Assembly: GCA_948474755.1 (NCBI GenBank)
Contig: CAOLHI010000413.1
Span: forward strand, 372,001 to 436,000
Source: Ctenosaura bakeri
Lineage: Eukaryota > Chordata > Lepidosauria > Squamata > Iguanidae
DNA: 64,000 nt
Reading direction: 5' to 3'
The translations under genes were made by a program, and so were the position numbers. This document shows positions 45,040 through 57,796 of this stretch, one piece after another. Position 1 is the first letter of the stretch, and each line of letters starts with the position of its first letter. The notes beneath the pieces are model-generated. The model was not told the DNA's origin. It was given only the letters and a program-made list of their open reading frames with translations, and searched no databases.

Positions 45040-48000
45040 TTGCTGGCTTACACCCGTGTGTAAGACACCAATAGGATTCCAGCTACGGTCATTAACAACA
45101 TAGGAAGAGATGTATTATAGATCAGACCAAAAGCCTTTCTAGTCTACCATTTAGTTCCTCCAGTGGCCAAGCAGTCATTTCTGGGAAACCCATGAACAGA
45201 ACATGATTGCAACCATCCCTCTTGTGTTCCTTTACAACTGATATTCCAAGGGATGCAGCCCCTACTCCTGCAGGCAGCATTTTGCCATCTTGGCTAGTAG
45301 CCATTGCTTGAGATTGTTTTAGGTCTGGGGTTTGGTGAGAAAGAAGTAAGATTAGCAGAAGATGACATCTCTCTTTCCAGCAATCTTGGCTGCCCTACGA
45401 ATGGTCCCACTTGGTACCTCAAAAGGCATCTCCATCACGTTTTCAGTCATTCAGTAATGCTAATTTACTCCAATTGATTAACCAATTAAACCCATCAGCA
45501 GACAGGGAAAGGCTTAACAAATTATCAACTGACAGCCCTAATTAGCAATAACGAAGGGAGGCAGCTTTGGATTCAGTTCAAAGACACTCACACGGCAATG
45601 ATCTGTGAGCAAAACGGATTGGCAAGACCATTCTGGAAAAACCCAGATTCTGCCAAACTGGTTTTGTGGAGTCTGCCTTTCTCGCACACCATCCACAGTT
45701 AACAGGTAGTTCAGTTTATCCTATGATGTCTTTAGTTTTTGAAACAGCTGCCAGAAGATTTTTGGTTAACTGAATGCCTCCCACACAACTCAGGTAAAGG
45801 CACACAAGGTCCATTCAGCAAAACAGAATTACTCCAACATCCCCCAACCTGGCACTCTCCAAGTGTGTCGAACTACAACTCCCATCATGACTGGAGCTGT
45901 AACCAGTCCAACACATCCGGAGGGAACTGGGTTAGAGAAAGTTGTTTTCCCGAAGAACTGTAAGGCTTGGGTGAGATTCCACTGTGGTCCTCTGAGCCAA
46001 CCTGATTGCAATTGGTTTCCCCTATGATCTGGAGAAAGGGTATGTGCATCAGAACTATGAGATACTTCTTGTTTAAATAAAAATAAAAAAAAAAACCTGG
46101 GAAAATAATACAGGAAGAAAGAGAGGCAACAAAATGAGGCTTTTAATTAATTTGCCTTTTGTGTTCACTCGCAAACAACCGACAGCAGCCACCTGAAAGA
46201 ACTTCAGGTTTGCAAAACACACATGCACACATACACACGCAGAATAAATTTGAAGTCAAACCAATTGTTACAAGTCCCAGTCCTTTTAACACTGGATCAT
46301 AACTGACGGTGTCTCTTCTGCCTCCTGTATGTTCAAGGCCCATTACTTTGTCCTCAAGCAGTTGGAGCTGGAAGCCACTGAAATCTTCAAATTTTAAGTG
46401 AACTGGACTGAATGCAAAGATACGTCCAGTTTATTTCCTTCACATTTATAGGCTGACATGGATTCTAAAACCCATACAGCTGATCCATACAACCTTCCTT
46501 CACTGCAAAAGGGCTGATCTTTGAAAGCTCTTCTGCCGTCTGCTTTTGGTTGTGGCTGATGTCTCAACCACAGAGATGGGACTGCAAACGACCTAAGCTT
46601 CAGTGCTTGAAAGAACAAAAGGAACCCTGCGACATGCAAACAGATGTGTAAAATTGTTTACCCATGGCACCAAGACCAGCAAAGAAAACTAAAAATAAAC
46701 CTGCCCACTCCTACAAAATACCAAAGGAAACTCTCACAGGAGTATCCTTCTCTGAATCAAGGAACAGCTAGAATGGTGGAAATTTTTTTTGGGATAGCAT
46801 GTGTTTGTGTGTGCATGCGTGTGTGTGTGTATGTGAGAGAGAGAGATTGCCCTGTGCCCCTACAAACATACCTCCTCCCTACTCTGCTATGGTACCACCA
46901 ACCCCTGCCCCGCCCCTGTCCTTCTGCTCATGGCGGTCTCATATGGGGCAGTGACAAGGTCTCCAAATGCCATGTCACATCCGCCCCCTGAACCCCATAG
47001 AGGTCTGTAAGAAGCCTCTACCAAGGGAAGAAGGAAAGACACATTCCCTTAGGCGGAGGATTTTCCCTTTCTTGAAAGCCAGCACAATGTTTGTGTTGGG
47101 GAGGGGTGATCGTCAGAAACTGACTTTCAAGACAAGCTGTGCTTTCCAGTTGGGTGCTTCTGCCAGGGCTAGCAGAACACCCAGAGTCCAACATCTTTGG
47201 CTCAACAGAGGGAACACTCAGTTCTGGCCCGTAGGCCAGCCTGCAAGGGGTGCTTCCATTTCTGTTATAGGTTGAGTATCCCTCATCTGAAAATCCAAAA
47301 CTTCTTGAAAAGCAGAACCCAGACTTCTTCACGTGGGGAGAGACTCGCCTGGGACGACATGGGTGCAGCTTGCAAAGTCCCTCAGTCCGCTTGGTGCCTT
47401 ATCCCCCTTCCCAGTCATCGTGCAGATGTGCATGTACAGTCCCAAGCGAGCCTCCCTATAGGAAGAAGGCAAGAGAACTGACAAAAGGGGAGAGCCTGCA
47501 CTGAAAGAACAATAGGTAATCTCATTTATGTATATGCAAATATTCCAAAATCTTGTAAAAAAAATTCCAAAACCCCGCTGGTCCCAAACATTTCAGATTA
47601 AAGGACGCTCAAACTGTCCTAAGTGGCCAAAAGATTACACCCACTTTCCCCCTCGCTACATGGACTGAGTCTGCAGAGGTTGCAACACCTCCCACAGCTG
47701 GCTTGGAGCATCCTTTGGGGAGACCAATTAACTTCTCAATTAACCAGGAAGTAGTTGGCAACCTTTCTTCCAGTTGCCTAGCAACCAAGGGGGAAATTGA
47801 TGAGTCCCCCCCCCCAAGAAACCCAAACGGTTGCCAGGAAGGAGGCATAAAAGATCCTTTGCAGTTAAGGGGAACTGGAGGTGTGTGTACCTGGGGTGTT
47901 GGTTGAACAAATTTGGCTTCAAGAGAGAGAAAGGGAGAGAGGCAGGTGTGCCCAAAGTAACTTCTCTCTTCCTCTCTTTAGGCATCTGTTACTATTTACA

Positions 48001-50372
48001 GGACATTTAGCAGGTATGGTGATAAACAGGGGTGAGGCCTGTTCACTGTACCAGCTGGATATTTGCATGTCAGGCTGCTGTTCAAACTGTACCAGAACAC
48101 AATTGTCAAGCCATTTGGACTGTTTGCTGCAGACAGAATGGATGCTTGGAGGCAGAAAACAGCTGGAGTTTCACCCTTTCCAAGGAAGTTCTGTTAAGCT
48201 GAACTGTCAGCTCAAAAGCAAATGCCACAACACACCAACAGGTGTAAGCAACTGCAAGCGGCAAGCCAGGTGTCAAGAATACCATCTCTAGATGGTCACC
48301 GGTTGGGCTGGTGGTTCCTGTATTCCTCCCAATTCTATCTGCCTTCCCCTCCCGCAGTGTTATAATTTGGGTCTCATTTGCCATCATCAGTGATGTATCT
48401 GTAGACTTACAAATGGTCCTTTTGGCTACTACATCTCTCAGAATCCTCCAGTCAGGCAGTGTATTATTGCTGGTCTCAAGATGCTCTAACACAGTACAGT
48501 CAGTCTTCCCAGTCTTGGATTTAACTTTTGCAGATTGGATTATCTGTGAATTTTTCCAACCTCCGCCCTTCACCTCAAACGCTTCTTTCCCAGGGGAACA
48601 GTTCTGATCAGGCTGCACAGCCCTTTAAAAACTCACCTCTGGTCTTCCTCCTCCTTCACCAGCTGCTGCTTGGCCAGCAAAGGATGGCTTGCACCCCAGT
48701 TTTTCCACTGCTGGCCAGGACTGAGTGGGAGCCATTGAACAGCCACGCTCTGGAGCTGCCCAGAGGAGGACAAGAGACCAGCCCTTGCCAAGCCCAGCAA
48801 GGTCTCCAAACAATGTCTGAGTTCTTCTCTAATCCCCCTTCCTCCATGTGCATGCTACTCTGCAGCATGGGGCAATGCCTCTCACCCCCAACCACAACTA
48901 TCTTGTTTCTGCTGCTGCCCCATGTGGCACAGGGCTGTGGATGGGACTGAGCCAGCTAGGCTGCCCGATGCCTCTTGGGGTGAGTGAGCAAACAAGCAAG
49001 TGAGCAGGCCCTGCTGCCCAGGCTGGTGCTGAAGGCTGTGTTCTTGGAGGGCGGGCTTTGCCCAGGTGCAGTGTTGCTGCGAAGGAGGAGAGGATGAGTG
49101 GCTGCAAAGGAAGTGAGGGGTGGAGAGGGAAGCAGGGGACAGCAGCAAAACTGCGTGCAGCACTTTCCCCTCCTCTCCCCCATGGCAGACATATGGCAAG
49201 CCAGGCTTTGCAAGGGAAAGGGTTTGAGGCAGAAATAAGGTGTCGGAAAGCCCTCCATCCTGGCACGGAACGTAAAATCCACCACTATCAGGAAGACATC
49301 TGGGGGAAGAATAGGAAGGAGGGAGGCTGTTTAGTTTGGGGGTCTCCTTTGCAACCTTGTTGCCCCACTGTAAAAGGAGGAAGACACACAGACACACTTC
49401 AATCTAGCATGCAGGTTTGGGGTGGGTGCTATCGATATTTATATCGATACTTCTGTGTGGGTCCCGTGCCCCTAACCCCCACAAATATAGAGGCCTGACT
49501 ATATTGGGCAAAGTGCATCCTGCAGGCTGTGTGATGTGCTCCAACAGCCATTTTTGTGAGTGCCAGGAACTGCCTCTTCTGGCCCTCCTTTTAAAAAACA
49601 GGAACTGAACCAGAGCTGACTTCTGGGTCACTTCCTGTTGTTATTAAAAAGAGCCTATCTTGTGCTAATGGCCAAGCTGGCCGAGGGATTCTGGGAGTTC
49701 CAGTTGCCAAAAGGAACTTTTCTAAGCTCTGGGCAGCTGGCAAAAGAAGAAACTGTAAGGGATGGTTGCCAGGTAGCCACATATAGGCACAGTGGAGCGT
49801 TCACATTGCGCCCGCAAAATCTGAAACTTAACAGGGTGGATGTGGCTACTTTGAGTGACAAGTTGGAGAGGGTGGGGCTAGTTGGGGGTGAAGCTTGTGA
49901 GTGTCCCACCCCCTCCCACCTCCACATTTGGCTTCAGGTGGGGTCAAACAAATTAGTTCTTCAGCCATAGATGTACACACCACAATCAAGAAAAGGAATG
50001 ATTCTGTTTTCACACAGTTGCATCCCTTGGAAAAAAACACACCCTCAGACCACACCAGTTACACTCAGAGCACAGCAGTCATCTTTAGCAAGAGTTAGTA
50101 GTTCCAAAATGCCCAAACACACAAAAATGATGTGTTGTGGAACAAATTGGCTGTAGGTAGCATAAGAGGAAGAAAGAGAATGTATCAAAATTCCCTCCTC
50201 TTCTGGTTTATAGGCTTGAGAAATCAAACCCAGGCAGACAGCCATAGCTAGGAAAAGAAATCACTGCTGAAGTCCATCAAAACTGGTACCCCAAACTATT
50301 TGCGGGGAGGAGATGAGTGTATATTCTCCAACAGTATAAAGCAGGTGGTGGCAGGGAGAGGTGTGGCGTCTC
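45040..50372 (-). other. Repeat-poor region, likely PSMF1 3' UTR and downstream
   Basis: Over 5 kb with almost no transposons directly after the PSMF1 stop codon. Such a gap in a repeat-dense window suggests transcribed or constrained sequence, at least near 50372. Minus-strand polyadenylation candidates are AATAAA at 46435-46430 and ATTAAA near 46145. GT/GA microsatellites lie at about 46799-46850. Open frames here look random. Confidence 0.35.
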
Positions 50373-50424
50373 TCACATGAACATATCATCGTAGTTGGGA
50401 GGTGGAAGATGGTCAGGATCAGGT
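50373..50424 (-). CDS. PSMF1: PSMF1 (PI31), last coding exon
   Basis: Minus strand: acceptor ctttcag (50426-50425), then an in-frame exon completing an arginine codon, followed by PDPDHLPPPNYDDMFM and TGA at 50375-50373. The PDPDHLPPPxYDDM end is the conserved C-terminus of PI31, the proline-rich tail that docks on the 20S proteasome; the extreme hydrophobic C-terminus belongs to the HbYX-type proteasome-binding end of the family. Phase 2 joins the exon at 54124. Confidence 0.92.
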
Positions 50425-50644
50425 CTGAAAGGTGAATGGAGAACATGAAGGATCACTTTCTACACCAAGTAAGCCTAGAATACTAACACACACAGAGAGA
50501 GATTTCATAGATGCCAAGGACTGTAACCCCCAGAATCCCCAAAGCCAGTGAAAATGAGCTGCCATGGGTCCCATGCTGGGGGAATGGAGGGAGATTCAAG
50601 TAATCAACCAACCAATCAATTAATTAAATGAGGGATTCTGGGAA

Positions 50645-50880
50645 CAGTGGTGGCGCAGTGGTTAAATGCCAGTACTGCAAGCCACAAGGTTGTGAGTTCG
50701 ATCCTGCCAGGCTCCAAGGTTGACTCAGCCTTCCATCCTTTCGCAGGTCGGTAAAATGAGTACCCAGCTTGTTGGGGGCATGTATAGAAATGTTTCGAAA
50801 TACATGCTATTTGTAAGTTGTTCGCCGCCTTCGATCCCTATGGAGAGGCGGGATACAAATAAATAAATAAATAAATAAAT
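50645..50880 (+). mobile_element. tRNA-derived squamate SINE (S6)
   Basis: A and B boxes intact ('ggtggcgcagtggttaaatg', 'tgtgagttcgatcctgccag'); LINE-type tail and (aaat)n end. Lies in the last PSMF1 intron, antisense. Confidence 0.92.
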
Positions 50881-51484
50881 TTTGTCAAGCTCTGACTGTC
50901 CTTTAACCTATTAAACTACATTAGGCCCTCCACTTTCTCAGGCTCAGCACTTGTGGATTTGATTATTCTCAGGTTATTTTATTGAATATACTGAATCTAC
51001 TTATTTTGAAAAAATCTACTCTGTTTGTCCCTACCACAGAAAAAGAAAAGAGCTCTCTGTAGGACTCTCTAAGTCCACAGAACCATACCTGCCAGAAGTG
51101 GATCACAGAATTGCCCTGGAGGACCTAAAGATTCCTAGAGAGAACATTTCTCTAGGCATTGCTAGGTCCTCCAATGTGACTCTATGGCCCATGTTTGCTG
51201 TAAGTTGACCATACAGTCATGTTGGAGGACCTAGACATTCCTAGAAAAGTGTTCTCAGGGGAAAAAAAAATCATGATTTTTATTTTTATTTGTGTTTTTC
51301 CACTTTTGCAAGACACACAAAAGTGGAGGGCTCACTATATTCACTGGCTATAGGATAGAGCACAAATATTTTAATGAATAAATAAATGGTGCTTGTCCTT
51401 CATAGGCATGGGAGTTATGAAATGCTAGTGGGGAGAGGAATTTCAAGTGTGTGTGTGTGGGAGGGGGGGCAAAATAGTCTTATT

Positions 51485-52130
51485 ATTATTAATTGGTCAC
51501 TGGTAGACCTAAAACTGACCACATAACACTAATTCTGAAGTCCTTACATTGGCTGCCTATTAGTTTCCAGGCACAGTACAAGGTGTTGGTTTTTACCTTT
51601 AAAGCTCTCCATGGCTTGGGGCCAGCCTACCTGTGGGATCGCCTTCTCCCATATAATCCGCCCCGCACACTAAGGCCCTCTGGGAGGAATTTACTGCAGC
51701 CAATCAGAACTAGGTTGGCTGCGGTTACCCAGAGGACCTTTTCTTCTATCACTCCCAAGTTATGGAATGGCCTGCCGGAGGAGACCTGGCACATTACCAG
51801 TCTTGACTGCTTTAAAAGAGCAGTCAAGACTGATCTCTTCCGACAGGCCTTCCTAGACTAGTGTTCCACCACCTCCCACCAACTGTCTTGCTGTTCTTTT
51901 AATAGTCAGTTGATGGTTGCTAATTGTTAATTGTTGTGTGTTTTAGGGGGTTGGTTTTAGGTGGGTTGGTGGGTGGGGAGGATTGGGTATGTTTTTTAAT
52001 GTTTTTTAATGTAATTAATGTATTATTGTTGTTCGCTGCCTCGATCCATGGGGAGAGGCGGGATAGAAATAATAATAATAATAATAGTAGTAGTAGTAGT
52101 AGTAGTAGTAATAATAATAATAATAATTAA
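51485..52130 (+). mobile_element. L2-like LINE 3' end, partly open
   Basis: The frame 51493-51861 encodes DHITLILKSLHWLPISFQAQ.., FTFKALHGLGPAYLWDRLLP and PKLWNGLPEE, the C-terminal part of an L2-clade ORF2 protein. After the stop come 'gggttggttttaggtgggtt', 'gttcgctgcctcgatccatg..gagaggcgggatagaaata' and an AAT/AGT tract. The tail is the one used by the tRNA SINEs. 5'-truncated, inactive. Confidence 0.9.
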
Positions 52131-52230
52131 TTGTTCCAAAGTTCAGAATGAAATGGTCGGAAACAAATAGCCCATGACAAGAAAAGACCCTGCCTCCTGT
52201 GAAGTGCAGACTGTGGACATAATTGAATGC

Positions 52231-52777
52231 CTCATAGAATCATAGAAATTCAGAGTTGGAAGAGACCACACAGGCCATCCAGTCCAACCCCCTGCCATGC
52301 AGGAACACCCTCAAATCAATCCCGACAGATGGCCATCCAGCCTCTGCTTAAAAACCTCCAAGGAAGGAGACTCCACTACACTCCGAGGCAACAGATTCCA
52401 CTGCCGGACAGCCCTGACTGTCAGGAAGTTCTTCCTGAGGTTCAGGTGGAATCTCCTTTCCTGCAGCTTGAATCTATTGCTCCTTGTCCTGGTCTCTGGA
52501 GCAGCAGAAAACAAGTCTCCTCCCTCCTCTACATGGCATCCCTTCAAATATTTAAACACGGCTATCATGTCCCCTCTTAACCTCCTCTTCTGCAGACTAA
52601 ACATCCCCAGCTCTCTAAGTCTATCGTCATAGGGCATGGCTTCCAGGCCTCTCACCATTTTGGTCGCCCTCCTCTGGACCTGCTCCAGCTTGTCAATATC
52701 CTTCTTGAATTGGGGTGCCCAGAACTGGACACAGTATTCAAGATGGGGTCTAACCAAAGCAGAGTAGATATGATATT
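52231..52777 (-). mobile_element. CR1 LINE 3' fragment (reverse)
   Basis: Well preserved; the minus-strand frame 52757-52311 includes [20 protein letters not shown] and [17 protein letters not shown] text of the CR1 ORF2 C-terminus. It meets SINE S7 at about 52778. Confidence 0.93.
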
Positions 52778-53022
52778 AGAGCCCTGGTGGCGCAGTGGTT
52801 AAATGCCAGTACTGCAAGCCACAAACCACAAGGTTGTGAGTTCAATCCTGCCGGGCCCCAAGGCTGACTCAGCCTTCTATCCTTTCGCAGGTCGGTAAAA
52901 TGAGTACCCAGCTTGTTGGGGGCATGTATAGAAAAATGTTTCGAAATACATGCTAAGTTGTTCGCCGCCTCGATCCATATGGAGAGGCGGGATACAAATA
53001 AATAAATAAATAAATAAAAAAT
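52778..53022 (+). mobile_element. tRNA-derived squamate SINE (S7)
   Basis: 'agagccctggtggcgcagtg'; a short 'accacaa' duplication before the B box; LINE-type tail with (aaat)n. Confidence 0.92.
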
Positions 53023-54123
53023 ATTAGTACAGCTGCTCTATTCCCTTTCCCATCCAAACTTATTCGGCCTCTGATACAAATAGGCCTCACAGTGGGGCTC
53101 CTGTTAGAAAGCCCTGTCCTTGCTAAGGGACAAGCCTCCGCGTTTTTTCTCATCTCTGCTGCTTCCTTCCTTCAGTCTTCTTGAGCCTAGAATTGGTTGA
53201 AAATATAGAGGATACGGCCAGAGTCTCTCTACAATAGATCACATTTTGCCAGTTCTTCAAGAGCATCACTGGTTCTCACTTCACTTCTGTGTGCCATTTA
53301 AAAGTCTGGTGCTTGCCTTCTGAGCCCCTAACAAACTGCACCCATAGTATTTTTAGGGCTGCTTGCTCCCTTATGAAACTGATTTGTGTTGAGGTTATGG
53401 AAGCACCAGTTATCTTGACCAAACAGAAGTGAAGTTAAGTGTGAGGCTATGGGGACAGGACTTTCCCAGTGATTGGCATCTAAGTTATGGAGTGTTTCTG
53501 GGACAGTTTAGCAAGCATCAAGAGCAAGGACAGAAATCATCTCACTTCCGATGAAGATGAAATCCATGCATGTCTATCTCAAGCTTAACCAAGAAATGAG
53601 TATTTTTAAGCACATTTCACAATAACGTGGCATATTCCATTTTTTGCCTTTAGTTGCAAAATAGCATTTTACATGCATATGTAGGATAATCAAAGAGATC
53701 AAGAAAGCAACACATGTGTATAATAATTTTGTAACTGCTGGGCCTGTACTTGAGCCTGATCATGGCTCTCATTAAGAAAATACTTTTTTCAAAGTCTTGT
53801 ATAAAATTTTCTAAGGTTCTACTTTTTTCATATTGCTTCAGCTTATTGTTTTAAGTATTTGTACTATTCAAAACGGTCAATTAAGTTATTGTCAATTAAC
53901 TTTCAATAGCATCTTGTAAGACAGAAATTTGCAGCAAGACTTTTAGGCCGATTTGGAGATGATAAAAACAATCAGGTAGCAAATTTTAAAAAGGGAAAGG
54001 GGAAAAAAACCATCAACGCTGGCATACCTGCTGGCTGACTGCAATCTTAAATGCCATTTTGATATTCTGCTGTAGGTACAAAAATAATATTCTGATTTCT
54101 CTCTGCCCATTCCAGATACTCAC
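53023..54123. other. PSMF1 intron sequence without named repeats
   Basis: AT-rich unique-looking intron. No repeat or further exon recognised. Confidence 0.5.
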
Positions 54124-54282
54124 CTACCCCGGCTGGGTCCCGGGGGCCCAAAGGGGTCAAATCTTGCACCAGGAGGAACAGATCCAGGGGGAAGTCTACT
54201 CGGAAGCCCTGAAGATGGATCAATCACAGGATTCCGATATCCTGATCGAAGGGGATCCAAGATCATTCCCCCACTTCGGCCT
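54124..54282 (-). CDS. PSMF1: PSMF1 (PI31), penultimate coding exon
   Basis: 159-bp minus-strand exon between acceptor ctcag (AG at 54284-54283) and donor ag|gtgagt (GT at 54123-54122). It encodes GRSGGMILDPLRSGYRNPVI, DPSSGLPSRLPPGSVPPGAR and FDPFGPPGPSRG, the glycine/proline-rich C-terminal half of PI31 (mammalian: GGMIVDPLRSG.., PPGARFDPFGP). PI31 binds the 20S proteasome; it was first described as an inhibitor and also acts as a proteasome transport/assembly adaptor in the cytosol. Phases (1 nt in, 2 nt out) match both neighbours. Confidence 0.96.
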
Positions 54283-54504
54283 CTGAGTGAGAGCAATAAA
54301 AAGAGAGGTGAAGGCTAGACAGATTGAGGGTGGTTCCTAGGCATACACCTGCCTTTCAGCCTTACCTCCAGTTTACTTTCCTACAGAATTCCTGCTTCCT
54401 CACCTTTAAGATCCAATTTACAGCCAATTCACCTCTTAGCATAACGGGCCACTAGACAAAGTATGGGCTGACCATTCCTTATCCAAAATATTTGGGACCA
54501 GCAA

Positions 54505-54661
54505 GGCCATTTCTGTATTAGACTGTTACAGTGCTATTATTCCACTTTTAACATCCTATGGAATCCTATATGAGGCCCCTCCCTAAATTGCAAACCCCAG
54601 GATTCCATAGGCCGTTGAAAGTGGAATAATAGCACTACAACAATGTAATGTGGAAATGGCT
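54505..54661. mobile_element. Palindromic MITE-like element, older copy
   Basis: 'ggccatttctgtattagact' to 'acaatgtaatgtggaaatgg'; several arm mismatches ('cctatgg' against 'ccataggccg'). Confidence 0.75.
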
Positions 54662-54784
54662 CGAGGGTTTCAGATTTTGGTATATTTACATATATGTTAC
54701 CTCAAAAGATATGTGGGTCAGGGGTCCACACGTGATGCCAATGGAAAGTTAGAGAACTATTAGCTCAAAAGGAGGCCTGTAGGG

Positions 54785-54900
54785 GGGTGGGTAACCTAGC
54801 AGGATCTTTCCACCTATGTATACCAGTACTAATGCAGGGACACTAGTTGGAGATTTAGAACTGTTTTTTTATTGGGAAATATTACAATCACACGCAAGAT
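54785..54900 (-). repeat. LTR-like repeat fragment related to 2129-2890
   Basis: Shares 'gggtaac.tagcagg.atctt' and 'cctatgtatac' with the block in the C20orf202-like intron, followed by a T run and 'attgggaaatatt'. How far it extends is unclear; a palindromic element sits downstream. Confidence 0.4.
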
Positions 54901-55017
54901 TCAAGCAGTCTCACAACCACACAAGACTAACCAAAGGAAAGGAAGGAAAAATTGGATAGTGAGAAGTTTAGGGCGAAGTGGAAAGTCTGAGTCACAAAGT
55001 GATGTGTCTCAGACTAA

Positions 55018-55192
55018 GGCCATTCTGCACTACACTTATAGCGCGATTATTCCACTTTCAACATCCTATGGAATCCTGGGGTTTGCAGTTTAGGGAGGGG
55101 CCCAAAGGCCCCTCCGTAAACTGCAAACCCCAGGATTCCATAGGATGTTGAAAGTGGAATAATCGCGCTATAAGTGTAGTGCAGAAATGGCC
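55018..55192. mobile_element. Palindromic MITE-like element, perfectly matched arms
   Basis: 175 bp; TAA on both sides (55015-55017 and 55193-55195). Both arms share the unique short form 'actacacttatagcgcgatt' / 'aatcgcgctataagtgtagt' (loss of 'tgt' before 'tata'). Confidence 0.92.
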
Positions 55193-55195
55193 TAA

Positions 55196-55850
55196 GATAT
55201 AGTTTAGTCATTAAAAGTAATGTAAAGGGGAAAGGCAAAGTGGAAGATACAGCAAACAGAAGAGTTCTAGATGTGAATTATCTTCAGTTATCTCGTTCTC
55301 ACTTTCCAATATCTTACTTTCTTATTTGCAATTGCAATGCCCTCGTTTTGCCCATCCCCTATAGCTATACCCCAGGGTGGTATCATTAATTCAACCCAAC
55401 ATCCCACAGCCTGGAGGACAGAAAAGTACCACCACCCCAACAGGGGCCAATCTGCTGATAACTTCTGCAGAGAAATTCTACTGTATTTCTGTTTTCGTAG
55501 CTAGGGTCTGTGCTATTTGTGCTCAAGTTTATGCTTGAGCTGGGCAACCATTCACTGAATGGAATGATCAACTGGCAAATGGGTTGGCTAATAAGTACCA
55601 AAGTAGCCTCTGTGCTCATATGCACACTGGAAACTAGGACGGATTGGGATTGGATATATTAATGAATAAATGGAAGAGGCCACATCAAGCTCATGCTGTG
55701 CTCCACCTAATTCTAAAAGCACCCTTTGAGACCATTTCAAAATGGGATCTTGGCCCTCTGGCCCCAAACGACTCTTTATCTCCTTTGAAACTGTTCCTTA
55801 GACATCCAGTTAACCACTGTTGGAATCTGAACTACTGTTCAAATTCCCAT
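55196..55850. other. PSMF1 intron sequence, no feature recognised
   Basis: Unique-looking; an inverted match 'ccatttcaaaatgggatctt..' / '..cccattttgaaatgg' occurs at about 55732-55860 and might be a decayed foldback. No exon. Confidence 0.4.
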
Positions 55851-55852
55851 TT

Positions 55853-56405
55853 TGAAATGGTCTCAAGCACCACATGCTAAAGGCCTGGAAATGATGAAGT
55901 CCTATGAGCAGCAGTTTAGGGAGCTGGGTATGTTTAGCCTGGAGCAAAGAAGTTTAAGAGGTGACATGACAGTTATGTTCAAATATCTGAAGGGATGTCA
56001 TATGGAGGATGGAGCAAAGTTGTTCTCTGCTGCTTCAGAGACTAGGACACAGAGCAATGGCTTCAAACTACAGGAAAAGAGATTCCACCTAAACATGAGA
56101 AAGAACTTCCTGATAGTAAGAGCAGTTTGACAGTGGACTAGGCTGCCTTGGCGGCCAAGTCTCTTTCTCTGGAGGTATTTAATTTATTTGTTTATTTATT
56201 TATTTATTGTATTTCTAGGTTGCCTTTCTCCCAGAATTGGGACCCAAGGTGGCTTCCAACAATAAATACACATTAAAAAAACATTAAAAATGTTTTTGTA
56301 CAGAGGCTGGATGGCCATCTGTCAGGAGTGCTTTGATTGTGTATTCCTGCATAGTAGGGGATCAAACTGGACAGCCCTTGTGGTCTTTTCCAGCTCTGGG
56401 ATTCT
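55853..56405 (+). mobile_element. CR1 LINE 3' fragment with an inserted LINE tail
   Basis: CR1 runs to 'ctttctctggaggtattt' (about 56170) and resumes near 56298 with 'gtacagaggctggatggcca'. Between them lies an A/T-rich piece with 'aggttgcctttctcccagaa', a reversed LINE 3' tail. Confidence 0.85.
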
Positions 56406-56409
56406 ATGA

Positions 56410-56587
56410 CCACTTCCGCACTAGCCTGTTATAGCGCTATGATTCCACTTTCAACATCCTACGGAATCCTGGGGTTTGCAGTTTTGGGAGCGGCCACTTG
56501 GCCTCTCCCAAAACTAAAAACCCCAGGATTCCGTAGGATGTTGAAAGTGGAATCATAGCGCTATAACAGGCTAGTGTGGAAGTGGCC
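56410..56587. mobile_element. Palindromic MITE-like element, near-perfect copy
   Basis: Both arms carry 'cctacgg/ccgtagg' and 'gctatgatt/aatcatagc'; TATGA flanks both sides. It sits exactly at the 3' end of the CR1 at 55853-56405. Confidence 0.88.
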
Positions 56588-57134
56588 TATGATTTTACTA
56601 GTTCAGGAAGACTTTGATCCCACTAGGCTGGTCTTAAGATAGTGATCCAAAGCATCTCAACAGAAGTAGGACTGTGGAATTGGAGTTGGAAGCCAATTTT
56701 GGGTGATTCGGGCTTGGTAGAAAAGGATCAAATCCAACTCCAGCTTCAAAATAAAAATTTATAACATTAAATACCTAGCTTCTTGCATATTTACATTCAC
56801 AGGAATTTAGGAGAGCTTTCTCATGCAGAATTTTTAACTGAACAAGTACATTCTATGATCTATCAATCTAAGCAGCCTGATGACTCACATAGTGGTGGTG
56901 AGATGTCCTGAACTATAATTTTGCCACTGTAAATTTTTTATTACTAATTAAGATACATTTGCTATTTACGGAGGGGTCGGAGTTGGATAGCAGAAAAATA
57001 GAGGGGTTGAGAGTTTGGTGTACCAACTCCACAGCCCTGGATAAGCAGCATGTTGGAAGTGACTCTGGCTGCTGTTCCTTCCCTTTAGGAAAGAGACTTT
57101 TTCAAAAGCCCTTTAGATTAAGAGAGAAACTCAC
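56588..57134. other. PSMF1 intron sequence, no feature recognised
   Basis: AT-rich; nothing to report beyond short random frames. Confidence 0.5.
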
Positions 57135-57188
57135 CCAAAAGGGTCCAGATCTTCTCCACCAACAGCAAAGGGTCCCATGGGGTCTCGC
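57135..57188 (-). CDS. PSMF1: PSMF1 (PI31), short internal coding exon
   Basis: 54-bp minus-strand exon, acceptor ccttttcag (AG at 57190-57189), donor gg|gtgagt (GT at 57134-57133). It encodes RDPMGPFAVGGEDLDPF, the most conserved PI31 block (mammalian DPLGPFVVGGEDLDPFG). Phase 1 in, 2 out; completes W with the upstream exon and G with the downstream one. Confidence 0.96.
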
Positions 57189-57796
57189 CTGAAAAGGAAG
57201 GCATATTCAGTCTGATGTTGGACAAGCAGTTGGAACAGTCCTTTATTTAATGCAAGGGTGGGCACCTATTGCAGTGTTAGCAGCCGGCTCAGCCAACTGC
57301 TCGAGAGGCAAGCTTGTTCTTTGATTTGTTTTAAAGGAGGACTTTTAAAAATTAAAAATACATAGGTACATATTTGTTTATTTATTAAAAGATTTGTATC
57401 TAATTGTGGGTTCGCACGGTGGGATTTTACAAATAAAGTCCTCCCTCCTATGTCCTTTCATTCTTGGGACAAGAACATATTCCCTGCCTCTTACTGTAGG
57501 CACTTCTAGGTCCCAAAACGACATTTTTGGTTTTGCCCAGGCTGATTTCCTTCCTCTCACTGGATACTTTGTAGCAACCGGCAATAAAGCAATTAACCAT
57601 TTGAAACATTGTAATACACAAGCAAATGCCAAACAGATAGATTGTTATAATCATCAATTAACATTTGCTACTTCGTAGCACTCTGGCTAAACTCTACCAA
57701 AGTTTATAGCATTGCCTCTATGCAGACTACCATACCCTATTTCAAAGTACATCCAGCAGATCTACATATGACACTTAACATGAAACTTTCCCCGTT
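57189..57796. other. PSMF1 intron sequence, no feature recognised
   Basis: Unique-looking AT-rich intron; open frames on both strands at 57378-57678 overlap each other and lack conservation cues. Confidence 0.45.

Noticed and set aside
51493..51861. Candidate host gene of 122 residues
   Set aside because: SLHWLPI..YKVLVFTFKALHGL..LWNGLPEE is the C-terminal signature of an L2-like LINE ORF2.
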